Assembly (NCBI GenBank): GCA_963827515.1
Contig: CAWHBF010000023.1
Span: forward strand, 496,001-560,000
Reading direction: 5' to 3'
DNA from: JABFSA01 sp963827515
GTDB lineage: Bacteria; Acidobacteriota; Vicinamibacteria; Vicinamibacterales; UBA2999
DNA: 64,000 nt
Part shown: in pieces, positions 25,570-35,400 of the stretch
How the letters are laid out: the number at the start of each line of letters is the position of its first letter
Numbering within the stretch: the first letter of the stretch is position 1
Notes under the pieces: model-generated
Seen by the model: only the letters and a program-made list of their open reading frames with translations
The model's database searches: none
Told to the model about the DNA's origin: nothing
Made by a program: the position numbers and the translations under genes

Positions 25570-26979
25570 ATGGATCGCCGCGCCGTGAACGGCATGCGCG
25601 GCTTCGCCCACCGCCTCGGAAAAGGTCGGGTGCGCGTGTACCGTCCTGATGAGTTCCTCCACGGTGCATTCGAGGCGCAGTGCCAGCACTGCCTGCGCGA
25701 CGAGCTCCGTGGATCGTGGACCGATCATGTGGACACCAAGGATTTCATCGTATCGCGTGTCGGCCACGATCTTCACGAAACCATCGGACTCGCCCGCCAT
25801 CCGTGCGCGCCCGAGCACCCCGAACGGGAACGAACCAACGCGTACATCGTAGCCACCTGCCTTCGCCTCCTCCTCGGTCAGGCCGACGCTGCCAATCTCG
25901 GGATCGCAGTACGTGCAGCTGGGTACGTGGCCGTAGTTGAGCGGCTGCACCTCCTTGCCGGCAATCCGCTCGGCCACGAGAATCCCTTCGGCCGATGAAA
26001 CGTGGGCAAGCTGCGGGTGCACCAGGCCGTCGATCGTAATGACGTCGCCGACCGCCGACACGTTCGGCACCGACGTGCGGTACATCGAATCGACCTTGAT
26101 GAAGCCTTTCTCCAGCGCGACGCCGAGCGCCTCGACCTCCAGTCCGCTCGTGACAGGACCCCGTCCGATCGCGACGAGAAGGCATTCCGCCGTGATCGTT
26201 TCGGTCTTGCCCTCGGCTGTCTGCGCCTCTACCTCCACGCCGGCTGGGGTCGCCGTCGCCTTCGTGACCTTGGTCCCTGTCAGCGACCGGATGCCCTGAC
26301 GTCTGAACGACTTCTCGAGCTCAGCGGAGATCGCTGCATCCTCGGCGGGTACGAGGCGGGGCAGCAGTTCGATCAGCGTGACGTCACTGCCAAATCGGCG
26401 AAAGATCGATGCGAACTCCACACCGACGGCTCCGCTGCCGAGGACGACGAGTGATTCGGGTACCTGTGGCAGGTGGATAGCGTCGTCGCTCGTGATGATG
26501 CGGCGGTGGTCGATCTCGATGCCCGGCACGCTGCGCGGCGAAGAGCCGGTCGCGATGATGATGTCTTTCGCTTCGAGCATCTGCCTGTCGCCCTCGAACA
26601 CGTCGACCCGTCCGTTTCCACCAAGGCGGGCGGTACCTTTGATCCAATCGATCTTGTTCTTCTTGAAGAGGAACTCAACGCCTCGTGTCAGGCCACTGAC
26701 GACCTTGTCCTTGCGCGCGTGCACCTGGCGCATGTCGATGGCCGGAGCGCCGTAAGGTATGGCGATGCCCCACTCATCCGAGTCCTTGACGACCTTGAAC
26801 GCGTGCGCGTGCTCGAGCAGGGCCTTCGTGGGAATGCACCCCCAGATGAGGCAGGTGCCGCCGAGCGACTTCTGCTTCTCGACGACGGCGACCCTCTTGC
26901 CGAGTTGTGCCGCTCGGATAGCGGCCACGTATCCGCCCGTACCCGCGCCGATGACGAGGACATCGTATGGACTTGGCAC
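25564..26979 (-). CDS. lpd: Dihydrolipoyl dehydrogenase (E3)
   Basis: 471 aa, ATG 26979. FAD motif GAGTGGYVAAIRAAQLG at 11-27, redox disulfide Cys43/Cys48 (GGTCLIWGCIPTK; the usual NV between the cysteines is IW here), NAD motif GSGAVGVEFASIF, and the C-terminal dimer-interface His/Glu (HAHPTFSEAV). It reoxidises dihydrolipoamide of the 2-oxo-acid dehydrogenase complexes using NAD. It is upstream of the E2 and lipB genes on the same strand, so the operon order is small membrane protein, lpd, E2, lipB. Confidence 0.96.
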   Translation of the reverse strand: MPSPYDVLVIGAGTGGYVAAIRAAQLGKRVAVVEKQKSLGGTCLIWGCIPTKALLEHAHAFKVVKDSDEWGIAIPYGAPAIDMRQVHARKDKVVSGLTRGVEFLFKKNKIDWIKGTARLGGNGRVDVFEGDRQMLEAKDIIIATGSSPRSVPGIEIDHRRIITSDDAIHLPQVPESLVVLGSGAVGVEFASIFRRFGSDVTLIELLPRLVPAEDAAISAELEKSFRRQGIRSLTGTKVTKATATPAGVEVEAQTAEGKTETITAECLLVAIGRGPVTSGLEVEALGVALEKGFIKVDSMYRTSVPNVSAVGDVITIDGLVHPQLAHVSSAEGILVAERIAGKEVQPLNYGHVPSCTYCDPEIGSVGLTEEEAKAGGYDVRVGSFPFGVLGRARMAGESDGFVKIVADTRYDEILGVHMIGPRSTELVAQAVLALRLECTVEELIRTVHAHPTFSEAVGEAAHAVHGAAIHL

Positions 26980-27001
26980 GAAGACTCCTGCGGAACCGCC
27001 G

Positions 27002-27253
27002 TCAGCGCTTGAGTGAGCTGAGGGGCACGAACGATTCGCCGATCGGCCCGGCGGCCGGAGTCTCCGGCGACGGAGGCGGTCCTTCTCCGGTCAGGCGCTG
27101 CAGACGCATCCGAAGCTCGCCGTGTTGGTATCGGAGCTCCCAGTGCATTTCGGACAGCTGCGCAAGCCGCTTCGCGGTCCGTCGCGCCTGGCGCCAAGCC
27201 ACGAGCGCGACTATCAGGGAGGCGCCCACGGTAGACCAGAGAAGAATCATCAC
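27002..27253 (-). CDS. Small single-span membrane protein upstream of lpd
   Basis: 83 aa. Residues 2-20 are one membrane helix (LLWSTVGASLIVALVAW), followed by a basic, heptad-like helix (RTAKRLAQLSEMHWELRYQH) and a Pro-rich tail. This is a typical small bitopic protein with a coiled coil; I do not recognise a named family. The stop is 22 bases before the lpd start, so it probably leads that operon. Role unknown. Confidence 0.65.
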   Translation of the reverse strand: MMILLWSTVGASLIVALVAWRQARRTAKRLAQLSEMHWELRYQHGELRMRLQRLTGEGPPPSPETPAAGPIGESFVPLSSLKR

Positions 27254-27332
27254 GCGCTAATCAGACCTGCTCAATTTACCTTATCCAACGAAATTTGGCA
27301 GTGTCAAGGAGCGCGCTATACTCGCAGCGCGC

Positions 27333-28721
27333 ATGTCCGACCGTACGAAAACCGTGCTGATCGTCGATCACGACGAGGGCATGCGTGACCACCTGGGCGC
27401 CATCCTCAAACGCGACTACCGCGTGCTCAGAGTCGCCACCGGCGAAGCCGCGCTGCAGGTCATGGAGAAGGAGGACGTCGAGCTGATACTCCTCGACGTG
27501 CGCCTGCCCGGCATCGGCGGATTCGAAGTGCTGAAGATCGCTCGAGAGAACTACCCCTCGGTCGAGGTGATCATCACGTCCGCCGTGAGAGACCTCGACG
27601 CCGCCATCGAAGCCATGCGCTATGGCGCCTATCACTACATCTCCAAGGACTTCGACCACGAGGCAATCCGCTCGGTCGTGGCCAAGGCCAGCGAGCGTCA
27701 GGATCTCAACCGTGACGTGGTTCGGCTTCGTGCGGAAGTGTCCGAACGGGTCGACCGTGAGTTCGTCGTCGGACCGAGCCGGCGGACACGAGACATCGTC
27801 GAGCTGGTGCAGCGGGTGGCGAAGCTGTCGGCTACGGTGTTGATCCTGGGAGAGAGCGGCACCGGAAAAGAACTCCTGGCGAGGCTCGTCCACCGGGGCG
27901 CAGGCATGACGGACGCGCCGTTCGTGGCCGTGAACCTTGCGGCGATTCCGCGCGAGCTGGTCGAAAGCACGCTGTTCGGCCACGAGAAGGGGTCGTTCAC
28001 GGGGGCTATCCGCCAGCAGCTCGGGAAGTTCGAGCTCGCCGCGGGCGGAACGCTCTTTCTGGACGAGGTGGGCGACCTGCGCTACGAGCTGCAGGCCAAG
28101 CTGCTGCGCGCGCTCCAGGAGGGGGAGATCGAGCGGGTCGGGGGCACACATCCGATCAAGACCAACTTCCGTCTCATCGCCGCCACCAACGTCGACCTCG
28201 AAAAGGCGATCAAGGCCGGAACGTTCCGCGAGGATTTGTACTACCGCCTGAACGTGATCCCAATGAGGATGCCGGCGCTGCGAGACCGGATCGAGGACCT
28301 GCCCGATCTCGCCCGATTCTTCCTGCGCCGTTACAACCTGAAGTTCAGAAAAAACATCCAGGGCATCGCCGACTCGACGCTTTCCATCCTCGGCGCCTAC
28401 TGGTGGCCGGGAAACATCCGGGAGCTCGAGAACCTGATCGAGCGGCTGGTCGCGGTCTCGGACAAGGACTGGATCACCGACGAAGACCTGCCGTACGAAC
28501 TTCACATGGCTCAGCTGAGCGCGTCGGAGTCGAAGTCGGAGAAACTTCTCGAACACGCTGTCTCGACGTTCGAACGCAACTTCATCATCAGAGCGCTCGA
28601 AAAGAAGGACTGGAACGTGACAGCGACCGCCAAGACCCTCGGCGTCCCACTGAGCACCTTGAAGTTCAAGATAGACCGGCTCGAAATCCGCGACCTCGCC
28701 CGCAAGATCCGCGGGAACTGA
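27333..28721 (+). CDS. NtrC-family sigma-54-dependent response regulator
   Basis: 462 aa. Receiver domain 1-120 with phosphoacceptor Asp55 (LLDVRLPG), Thr/Ser switch (ITSA) and Lys (YISKDFD). AAA+ domain from about 145: Walker A GESGTGKE, sigma-54 contact loop GSFTGA (220-225; the usual GAFTGA has Ala), Walker B LFLDEVGDL, and Arg finger region. The C-terminal Fis-type helix-turn-helix is NVTATAKTLGVPLSTLKFKI. It activates sigma-54 promoters when phosphorylated. No partner histidine kinase is in the window. It converges on the HU gene with a hairpin between. Confidence 0.95.
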   Translation: MSDRTKTVLIVDHDEGMRDHLGAILKRDYRVLRVATGEAALQVMEKEDVELILLDVRLPGIGGFEVLKIARENYPSVEVIITSAVRDLDAAIEAMRYGAYHYISKDFDHEAIRSVVAKASERQDLNRDVVRLRAEVSERVDREFVVGPSRRTRDIVELVQRVAKLSATVLILGESGTGKELLARLVHRGAGMTDAPFVAVNLAAIPRELVESTLFGHEKGSFTGAIRQQLGKFELAAGGTLFLDEVGDLRYELQAKLLRALQEGEIERVGGTHPIKTNFRLIAATNVDLEKAIKAGTFREDLYYRLNVIPMRMPALRDRIEDLPDLARFFLRRYNLKFRKNIQGIADSTLSILGAYWWPGNIRELENLIERLVAVSDKDWITDEDLPYELHMAQLSASESKSEKLLEHAVSTFERNFIIRALEKKDWNVTATAKTLGVPLSTLKFKIDRLEIRDLARKIRGN

Positions 28722-28745
28722 TACGAGACACTGGGTTCGGTGAGA

Positions 28746-28769
28746 ACCCGGCGCGTCGTGGCGCCGGGT
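28746..28769. terminator. Hairpin between converging regulator and HU genes
   Basis: Perfect 9-bp stem ACCCGGCGC / GCGCCGGGT with a 6-base loop, placed 25 bases after the regulator stop and 30 bases after the HU stop on the other strand. There is no T-run on either side, so termination would have to work without the classical U-tract. A position between converging genes supports a two-way terminator. Confidence 0.6.
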
Positions 28770-28799
28770 CCTGGGGGATGCGCTGTCGGCCCGTGCCGA

Positions 28800-29099
28800 C
28801 TACTTCTTTGGAAGAACTGCGTCTTTCAGCTGCTTGGCGATGCGCGCCTTCACAACCGTCTTGGCCGGAATCTTGATCGCCTCGCCCGTGGCCGGGTTGC
28901 GACCCATCCGTGCCTTGCGCTTCTGCACGACGAGCTTCACCATCCCGGGCAGTACGAACTCTCCGGAGCGCTTGAGCTCCTTCTCCGATAACACGGTCAG
29001 CTCATCGAAGAAGTCTCGCGCCTGCGTCCGCTTCACTTCGAAGCGATCCGCGAAATGCGAAAACAATTCCGACTTGCCCATTCTGCGGGCCTCAGCCAT
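28800..29099 (-). CDS. HU/IHF family DNA-binding protein
   Basis: 99 aa from ATG 29099 with AAGGGGG just upstream. The HU fold is clear: KSELFSHFADRF helix, the GEFVLPGMVKLVVQKRKARMGRNPATGEAIKIPAKTVVKA beta-arm with the intercalating Pro in GRNPATGE, and basic C-terminal helix. The N-terminus is about six residues longer than standard HU. It is a nucleoid protein that bends DNA non-specifically. It is divergent from queF with a 178-base regulatory gap. Confidence 0.95.
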   Translation of the reverse strand: MAEARRMGKSELFSHFADRFEVKRTQARDFFDELTVLSEKELKRSGEFVLPGMVKLVVQKRKARMGRNPATGEAIKIPAKTVVKARIAKQLKDAVLPKK

Positions 29100-29277
29100 A
29101 CGTCCCCCTTACGAATACGCGCCAACTCTCGGCCGCGTCGCAGTGGCTGGCGCACAAAGACTGCGACGAAAACTCTCAGGAAATTCGCGTAATGCTATCT
29201 CGCGTCCTGTTGAGTGTCAACGAAACCACCGACGAAACACAAGCGATTTCAAGCCAAAGTGCTAGAATTTTCGATTC

Positions 29278-29629
29278 ATGTCAAGCGCGACGACGATCGA
29301 GACATTCCCGAATCCACGCCCCGAACGAGAGTTCGAGGTGGCGATCTCCTGTCCTGAGTTCACATCGGTGTGTCCCGAAGACCGGACTCCCGGACTTCGG
29401 CGAGATCCGGATCACATACGTTCCCGCCGAGCGCTGCATCGAGCTCAAGGCCCTCAAGTACTACCTGATCGAGTTCAGGAACCGAGGCATCTTCTACGAA
29501 TCGGTGACCAACCAGATCCTCGACGACCTCGTCGCCGTCTGCCGGCCGCGTCGGATGACGGTCGTCGGCGACTTCTCCGTCCGCGGGGGAATCAAGACGG
29601 TGGTCACGGCGAGTTACACGGCCTCGTGA
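29278..29629 (+). CDS. queF: NADPH-dependent 7-cyano-7-deazaguanine reductase, with one frameshift
   Basis: Translation from ATG 29278 reads PRPEREFEVAISCPEFTSVCP, then breaks. One base is extra in the run cccgaag at 29374-29380; removing it gives KTGLPDFGEIRITYVP ... RGIFYESVTNQILDDL ... RGGIKTVVTAS to the stop at 29629 (116 aa). The active-site Cys (SVCP), Asp (PDFG) and Glu-Ser (FYES) are all there once the frame is restored. QueF makes preQ1 for queuosine in tRNA. The stop overlaps the GTG of the Smr gene. Either a sequencing insertion or a recent inactivation. Confidence 0.92.
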
Positions 29630-29886
29630 CCCACCGGATCCCGATCGAAGGCGCGCTCGATCTCCACGCCTTCGCGCCGCGCGACATCAAGTCTGTCGTC
29701 GAAGAGTACGTGAATGCGGCACACGACGCAGGCCTCGGTGAGGTCCGCCTCATTCATGGCCGCGGCAAGGGGATCCAGCGCGGGATCGTCCAACAGGCGC
29801 TCGAGAATCACCCGTTGGTCGAGGCCTTCTGGGACGCGGCGGAGTCCCACCTCGGCGCGACGGTCGCCAGACTTCGCAAAAACTGA
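29626..29886 (+). CDS. Smr domain protein
   Basis: 86 aa from GTG 29626, overlapping the queF stop (GTGA). The whole protein is a Smr (MutS2 C-terminal-like) domain: LDLHAFAPRDIKSVVEEYV, then the signature LIHGRGKG, and HPLVEAFWDA. Stand-alone Smr proteins are small endonucleases or RNA/DNA-binding proteins; the LDLH and HGxGxG motifs both look intact. Coupled translation with queF hints at an RNA-related role, as an inference. Confidence 0.9.
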   Translation: MTHRIPIEGALDLHAFAPRDIKSVVEEYVNAAHDAGLGEVRLIHGRGKGIQRGIVQQALENHPLVEAFWDAAESHLGATVARLRKN

Positions 29887-29946
29887 CGAGCCCGCCGAAT
29901 CCAATCTCGGCAAGTTTCGCGGACTTCAAGGGGCAGCGTTCGGGAA

Positions 29947-32424
29947 TTGACGTTGTCGCCGGGCCGGAACGCGCCGTGCAGACGCGTCGGCGTGGCCACG
30001 AGCCCCGCGCCCCTCCAGGCCGGCGAGGTCGTTCGCATTCGCGACGAACGCTGGCGAATAGTTCGCCGGGTTACCTACGACCGCACAACCGCCATCGAAG
30101 CCGCCGGCTGCGACGCGGGCAACCGCAGCGGCCACGCCACCTTCCTCCTGCCCTTCGAAACGATCGAACGCGTCCAGGCGCACTCGGTGCCTCGCGTCGT
30201 CGGTCGTCGCCGATGGCGACGAGCGGCGAGACGCACGCTGGCGACGGCATCCCCATCATTGACATCCCTTCGAGCGGCAACGCCTGCGCGCCTGCGCATC
30301 ATCTCGTTTCAGCTCGAGCCGGTGCTGGCGCTCGTGCGCGGCGAAGGTTGCCGATTCCTGATCGCGGACGCCGTCGGTCTGGGCAAGACCGTGCAGGCCG
30401 GTCTGATGATTGCCGAGACGCTCGCCCGGAGGCCTGACGGGCGAACGCTGGTGGTCACCCCTGCCGCCTTGCGGGAACAATGGCGCGAGGAGATCGAGAG
30501 CCGCTTCGGTCTTGGTGCGGACATCCTCGATGCCGCGGGCATCGCCCGTCTGACGTCGCAGCTGCCCGCCGGAGTCAATCCGTGGTCGGTGCGACCGGTC
30601 GTCATCACCTCGATCGACTACATCAAGCGACCAGAGGTCATGCGCTCGATCGAAACGCTCGTCTGGGACCTCGTCGTCTTCGACGAGGCACACAATCTGG
30701 CGGGACGTTCCGACCGCTCCGCAGCGGCCGGCGTGATCGGCAATCGTGCCCGCGCCCTCGTCTTGCTCACAGCCACGCCTCACTCCGGTGACGACCAGGC
30801 CTTCGACCGCCTCTGTCATCTCGGACATCTCGGACGCGCGGGCCGTCTCCTTGTGTTCAGGCGCACGAGAATCGATGTCGGTCTCCCTCACACCAGACGA
30901 GACACGTTGCTGCGTGTCCGTCCGACGATGGCCGAGGTCGAGATGCACCGCGCGCTCATGGCGTACGCGAAACTGGTGTGGAACCGATCGCGCGATGCTA
31001 CCGGCGCAGGCGCCCAACTCGCGATGTCGGTGCTGGCACGACGCGCCTGCAGCAGCGCCGCCTCGCTTGTGCGCTCGGTCGAACGGAGGTTGGGGCTATT
31101 GGGACAGCCCAGCTCAATACCGGACATTCAACCGGATCTCCCGTTCGTTGACGAGGTCATCGACGACGAAGAGCCTGCCGTGTCGCTTCGAAGCCCAGGA
31201 CTCCCCGACGCACGCGAGGAGCGGAGTCATCTCCTGCGGCTGCTCGACCTCGCCCGCGACGCGGCGACGGTGGAAAGCAAACTCGCCGCCCTGCGACGCT
31301 TGATCTCCAGAGTGAACGAACCGGTCATCGTGTTCACGGAGTATCGCGACACGCTTCGGGAGATATCGGCGACGCTCTCCGGCACCGAGACGGTCCAGCT
31401 GCACGGCGGCCTGACGGCGCGGGAACGTAACGATGCCCTTCGTCGCTTCACCGACGGCACTGTGCGAGTACTCCTGGCCACGGATGCCGCGAGCGAAGGG
31501 TTGAACCTGCACCAGCGCTGCCGACTCGTGATCAATCTCGAACTGCCCTGGACCCCCTTGCGCTTGGAGCAGCGGGCCGGTCGGGTCGATCGGATAGGCC
31601 AGTCCGACACGGTGCACGTGGTCAGGTTCGTAGCCCAGGGGACATGCGAGGAAACGACGGTCGTCCGACTCGCACGCCGAATCGCCAGGATCCAGGGCGC
31701 GATGCAACTGACCAGCTCGATCCCGAACGAGCGTCGTGTCGCCGAGTCGATCCTGGGAGACGCACCGATCCCGGACGTCGAACCCGCGGCCGGCATCGGA
31801 TCCGGCGGAGCCTCAACGATCGATCTCCGACACGAGGCCGAGCAAGAGGCAGGGCGTATCGCCAGCGCTCGCGCGTTGCTCGACGCAGATTCGCCATCGC
31901 CGACAGACAGCCAGGGGGTCATCGCCAACCTCTGCCGGCGTCGCGCTCGTCCTGCGCCCCGTTGCGTCTGGGTATTCAGCATGACGATCTCGAGCAGTTC
32001 CGGAGAGGTGGTCTGCGAACCGCTGGTGGCGCTCACGGCCGAACTCCGTCACGCGGTAGGGCGGCGACAGCGCGACATCCGCCGCTGTCTCATGTCAGAT
32101 TCTCCGTCGATCGTGGAGGTGCTTTCCGTCGCGCAGCATCGGACGCTCCTCGAACTCCGGGCCAGGCTTCGTCGCCCTGCAGCCTTGTGGACCTGCCGCG
32201 AGCAAGACCTCATGGCCGAACTGCACGACTGCCGCGCGCGTCTGTCGGCCGGCCTGATGCAACGTTCGCTCTTCGACAACCGAAAGCAACGCCTGACAGA
32301 GTCACAGTCGGCGCTGCTGGATGAGGCCCTGTCACAGTCCGGACGCCGTCTTCGCGATCTCGAGGCTCTCCGTGCGGTGGAGATTGAGTCGTGCCGACTG
32401 ACGCTTGCCGCGGTGATCGAGTGA
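29947..32424 (+). CDS. SNF2-family helicase (DISARM DrmD-like)
   Basis: 825 aa from TTG 29947; GTG 29992 is an alternative start. Residues 20-75 form a small beta domain (GEVVRIRDERWRIVRRV). The SNF2 motor follows: Walker A VGLGKTVQAG (about 142-151), DEAH at 246-249, LLTATPHSGDD, a second RecA domain with EYRDTLREI, DAASEGLNL and motif VI QRAGRVDRIGQ. The C-terminal 230 residues are unassigned. It is an ATP-driven double-strand DNA translocase. One base separates it from the methyltransferase gene, so the two work together; the pair matches the first two genes of class 1 DISARM, but drmA, drmB and drmC are absent. Confidence 0.9.
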   Translation: MTLSPGRNAPCRRVGVATSPAPLQAGEVVRIRDERWRIVRRVTYDRTTAIEAAGCDAGNRSGHATFLLPFETIERVQAHSVPRVVGRRRWRRAARRTLATASPSLTSLRAATPARLRIISFQLEPVLALVRGEGCRFLIADAVGLGKTVQAGLMIAETLARRPDGRTLVVTPAALREQWREEIESRFGLGADILDAAGIARLTSQLPAGVNPWSVRPVVITSIDYIKRPEVMRSIETLVWDLVVFDEAHNLAGRSDRSAAAGVIGNRARALVLLTATPHSGDDQAFDRLCHLGHLGRAGRLLVFRRTRIDVGLPHTRRDTLLRVRPTMAEVEMHRALMAYAKLVWNRSRDATGAGAQLAMSVLARRACSSAASLVRSVERRLGLLGQPSSIPDIQPDLPFVDEVIDDEEPAVSLRSPGLPDAREERSHLLRLLDLARDAATVESKLAALRRLISRVNEPVIVFTEYRDTLREISATLSGTETVQLHGGLTARERNDALRRFTDGTVRVLLATDAASEGLNLHQRCRLVINLELPWTPLRLEQRAGRVDRIGQSDTVHVVRFVAQGTCEETTVVRLARRIARIQGAMQLTSSIPNERRVAESILGDAPIPDVEPAAGIGSGGASTIDLRHEAEQEAGRIASARALLDADSPSPTDSQGVIANLCRRRARPAPRCVWVFSMTISSSSGEVVCEPLVALTAELRHAVGRRQRDIRRCLMSDSPSIVEVLSVAQHRTLLELRARLRRPAALWTCREQDLMAELHDCRARLSAGLMQRSLFDNRKQRLTESQSALLDEALSQSGRRLRDLEALRAVEIESCRLTLAAVIE

Positions 32425-32425
32425 C

Positions 32426-35400
32426 ATGATCGCCGGGATGCGCGGGCGTCTCATCAGCGCCACCTATGCCAGAGCTGCCTGGCACACATTGCCCGGAGCA
32501 ATCTCGCCGTCGCCGATGACGATTCGCGCCCTCGACACTTGGTCAGATCGTCGAGAGCGTGCGCTCGGCCCGGCGTCCAGCGTACGTGCCATCGTGGACG
32601 TCGCGGTCCTTCCGCTCCTGAAGCTTCTCGGATTCGACGTATCAAGACGCCTCGACGAGCCGGGCCGGACGACGCTTACCGCACAGGGCTCGTCTGGGGC
32701 CGCCGTGCCGGTATTGATCGTGCCCTGGGACGAACCGCTCGACCGTGCGTGGCGCAGCCTCGTGCTCGACGGCGTCCGATCCGACGCGCGCTGGTGCTTC
32801 TGCTGCAACGGCGCCGCGTGGCGGATCGTCGATGCGCACCACACATGGTCGCGTCGATACCTCGAGTTCGATCTCGCCCTCGTCGCATCGGAAGCCCTTG
32901 CGCGCACGATCTTCTGGAGCGTGGCGCATGCCGAGGCGATGGGGGCGCGTCCTCCTTTCCTGGATCTTGCAGGAGCGCTTTCAGACCATCACGGAGTGGC
33001 CGTCTGCAGGTCGCTCGGCAACGGAGTGCTCGAGGCACTTGGCCGGTTGTTCACGGCACTGGCGGCATCGCGACCTCAACGTCCCCCACGCGTGTTGTTC
33101 GAGCAATCTCTGACGGTGCTTTACCGGATTCTGTTTCTGCTCTTTGCGGAAGCGCGCGGCCTGGTCCCCATGTGGCACCCGGTCTATCGCGAGCGTTACA
33201 GCATCGAAGCGATCGTCTCGGAGTTGCTGGCAGGACGGAGATATCGCGGTGTGTGGCGGGCCGTTCTGGCGATCTCGCGGCTGGCCCACTCCGGCTGCTC
33301 GGCCGGAGCCCTGAAGGTGACGGCGTTCAACGGACGCCTCTTCGCCCCGGCCTACTCAGCAGCGTTTGATCGAACGCGTATCGAGGATGCCGTCATGGCA
33401 GACGCGGTGATGGCCGTCGGGACGACGCGGACGCCAACTGTCGGAAGGGCTCGAATCTCCTACGCCGATCTAGACGTGGAGCAGCTCGGCGCGGTGTACG
33501 AGCGCGTCCTGGAGTACGAACCTGCTCCGATGGGTGCGCCGGCGTTGAACCGAACACGCGACGTTCGACGGTCGAGCGGCACCTTCTACACGCCACGCGG
33601 AGTCACCGCGTTTCTGGTTCGACGCACCCTCGAACCGCTCATCAGCGACAAAAGTGCGGATGAGATTCTGCGCTTGCGCGTGCTCGACCCCGCGATGGGC
33701 AGCGGCGCGTTTCTGGTGGGTGCGTGTCGCTATCTCGCAGCAGCGGTCGAAGAGAGCCTCATCCGTGAGGGCCGTTGGCACTCGGGTGACATCTCGGCCG
33801 CGGATCGCGCCTCGGTTCGGCGGGAGGTCGCACAACGATGTCTGTTTGGCGTGGACATCAACCCGATGGCGGTTCAGCTCGCCAGGCTGTCGTTGTGGCT
33901 GGCCACGCTCGCATCGGACAAGCCGCTGACCTTCCTCGACCATCACCTCGTGCCGGGCGACAGCCTCGTCGGTGCCACCGTGGGCGATGTGATGCGACAG
34001 CCGCCAGGCACGCGCGGGCGCCAGCGTCGGACCGAAGCGTTACCGCTGTTCGAGGACACCGATCTGGCCCCAACCCTCCGACATGCGGTGCGGACACGGA
34101 TTGAGCTCGCAAACGCCCCCGACGAGTCGGCGGCGATCGTCGCCGCCAAGGAGAAGATATTGGCCACGCTCAACCGGCCGGCATCGCCGCTCGGCCGCTG
34201 GTCGGCGGTGCTCGATCTCTGGTGCGCCAGCTGGTTCTGGGACGATGGCCCCCCGGGCCGGCAACTCTTTCGGGAACTATCCGATCGTCTGCTTGGCAAA
34301 GCCGCGACGCTCCCCGAACGAGCGAGCGACCGGCTCCTCGAGCACTCGGCCTCGCTCGCGACACACTATCGTTTCCTGCACTGGCCGCTCACGTTTCCCG
34401 AGGTCTTCTCCGACGAAGAAGGCCACAGTCTTCCGGGAGCCGGTTTCGACGCCATCGTGGGCAATCCGCCCTGGGACATGGTTCGCGCCGACAGCGGCGG
34501 ACTCGACGCTCGTGCCGGCCGCAGGCTCGAGGCGCGCCGGCTCGTCGGCTTCGTACGCGACGCGGGTATCTATCGAGTGGAAAGCCGGGCGCACGTCAAC
34601 CGTTACCAGCTCTTCGTCGAGCGTGTGTTGCAGCTCACGCGACCGGGCGGCCGTATCGGACTCGTTCTGCCGTCCGGTATCCTCTCGGATTCCGGTGCTG
34701 CACCGCTGCGACGTCACCTCTTCGATCGGGCGGACATCGACTCGATCGCGGGGCTCGACAATCGCAACGGCATCTTCCCTATTCATCGCAGCCTGCGGTT
34801 CGTTCTCCTCACGGCCACGGCCGGCCGGCCGACGAGCGGTCCCGCGTGCCGGTTTGGGATTCGGCACGCGGACGACCTGGAGGCGCAGGCTCCTGCTCGC
34901 CCCCCTGTCGTCATTGCAAGACCGCTCCTGGCGCGTGTCTCGGGCGACGATGATCTTGGAATCCCGGAAATCGGTGGCGAACGAGATCTCAAGCTGCTGG
35001 AGAAGATCAGCGCACGATTCCAGTGGCTCGGGTCTGAGCATGGATGGAACGTTCGATTCGGCCGCGAGCTGAATGCGACCGACGACAGCGGCGCGTTCGC
35101 GCCATTCACTGGAGCCGACGGAGCGCGCCCCGTGCTCGAGGGAAAGCAAATCGAGCCGTTTCGAGTGTCGATCGACACGTCCCGATACGAGCTGCGTCCC
35201 GGAATCACGGTGAAGAGGGTCATGCGCCGCGCTCGCCTGGCTTATCGAGACGTGGCCAGTGCAACGAACAGACTCACGCTGATCGCGGCTGTGATTCCAG
35301 CCCGCGCCGCCACGACGCACACACTCTTCTGTCTGAAATCACACCTGTCGGCAGACGCTCAGCAGGTCCTCTGCTGCTTGCTCAACAGCTTCGTCGCGAA

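Noticed and set aside
27276..28556. 426-codon minus-strand frame opposite the NtrC gene
   Set aside because: The plus-strand product is a complete sigma-54 activator; the antisense translation has no recognisable fold.
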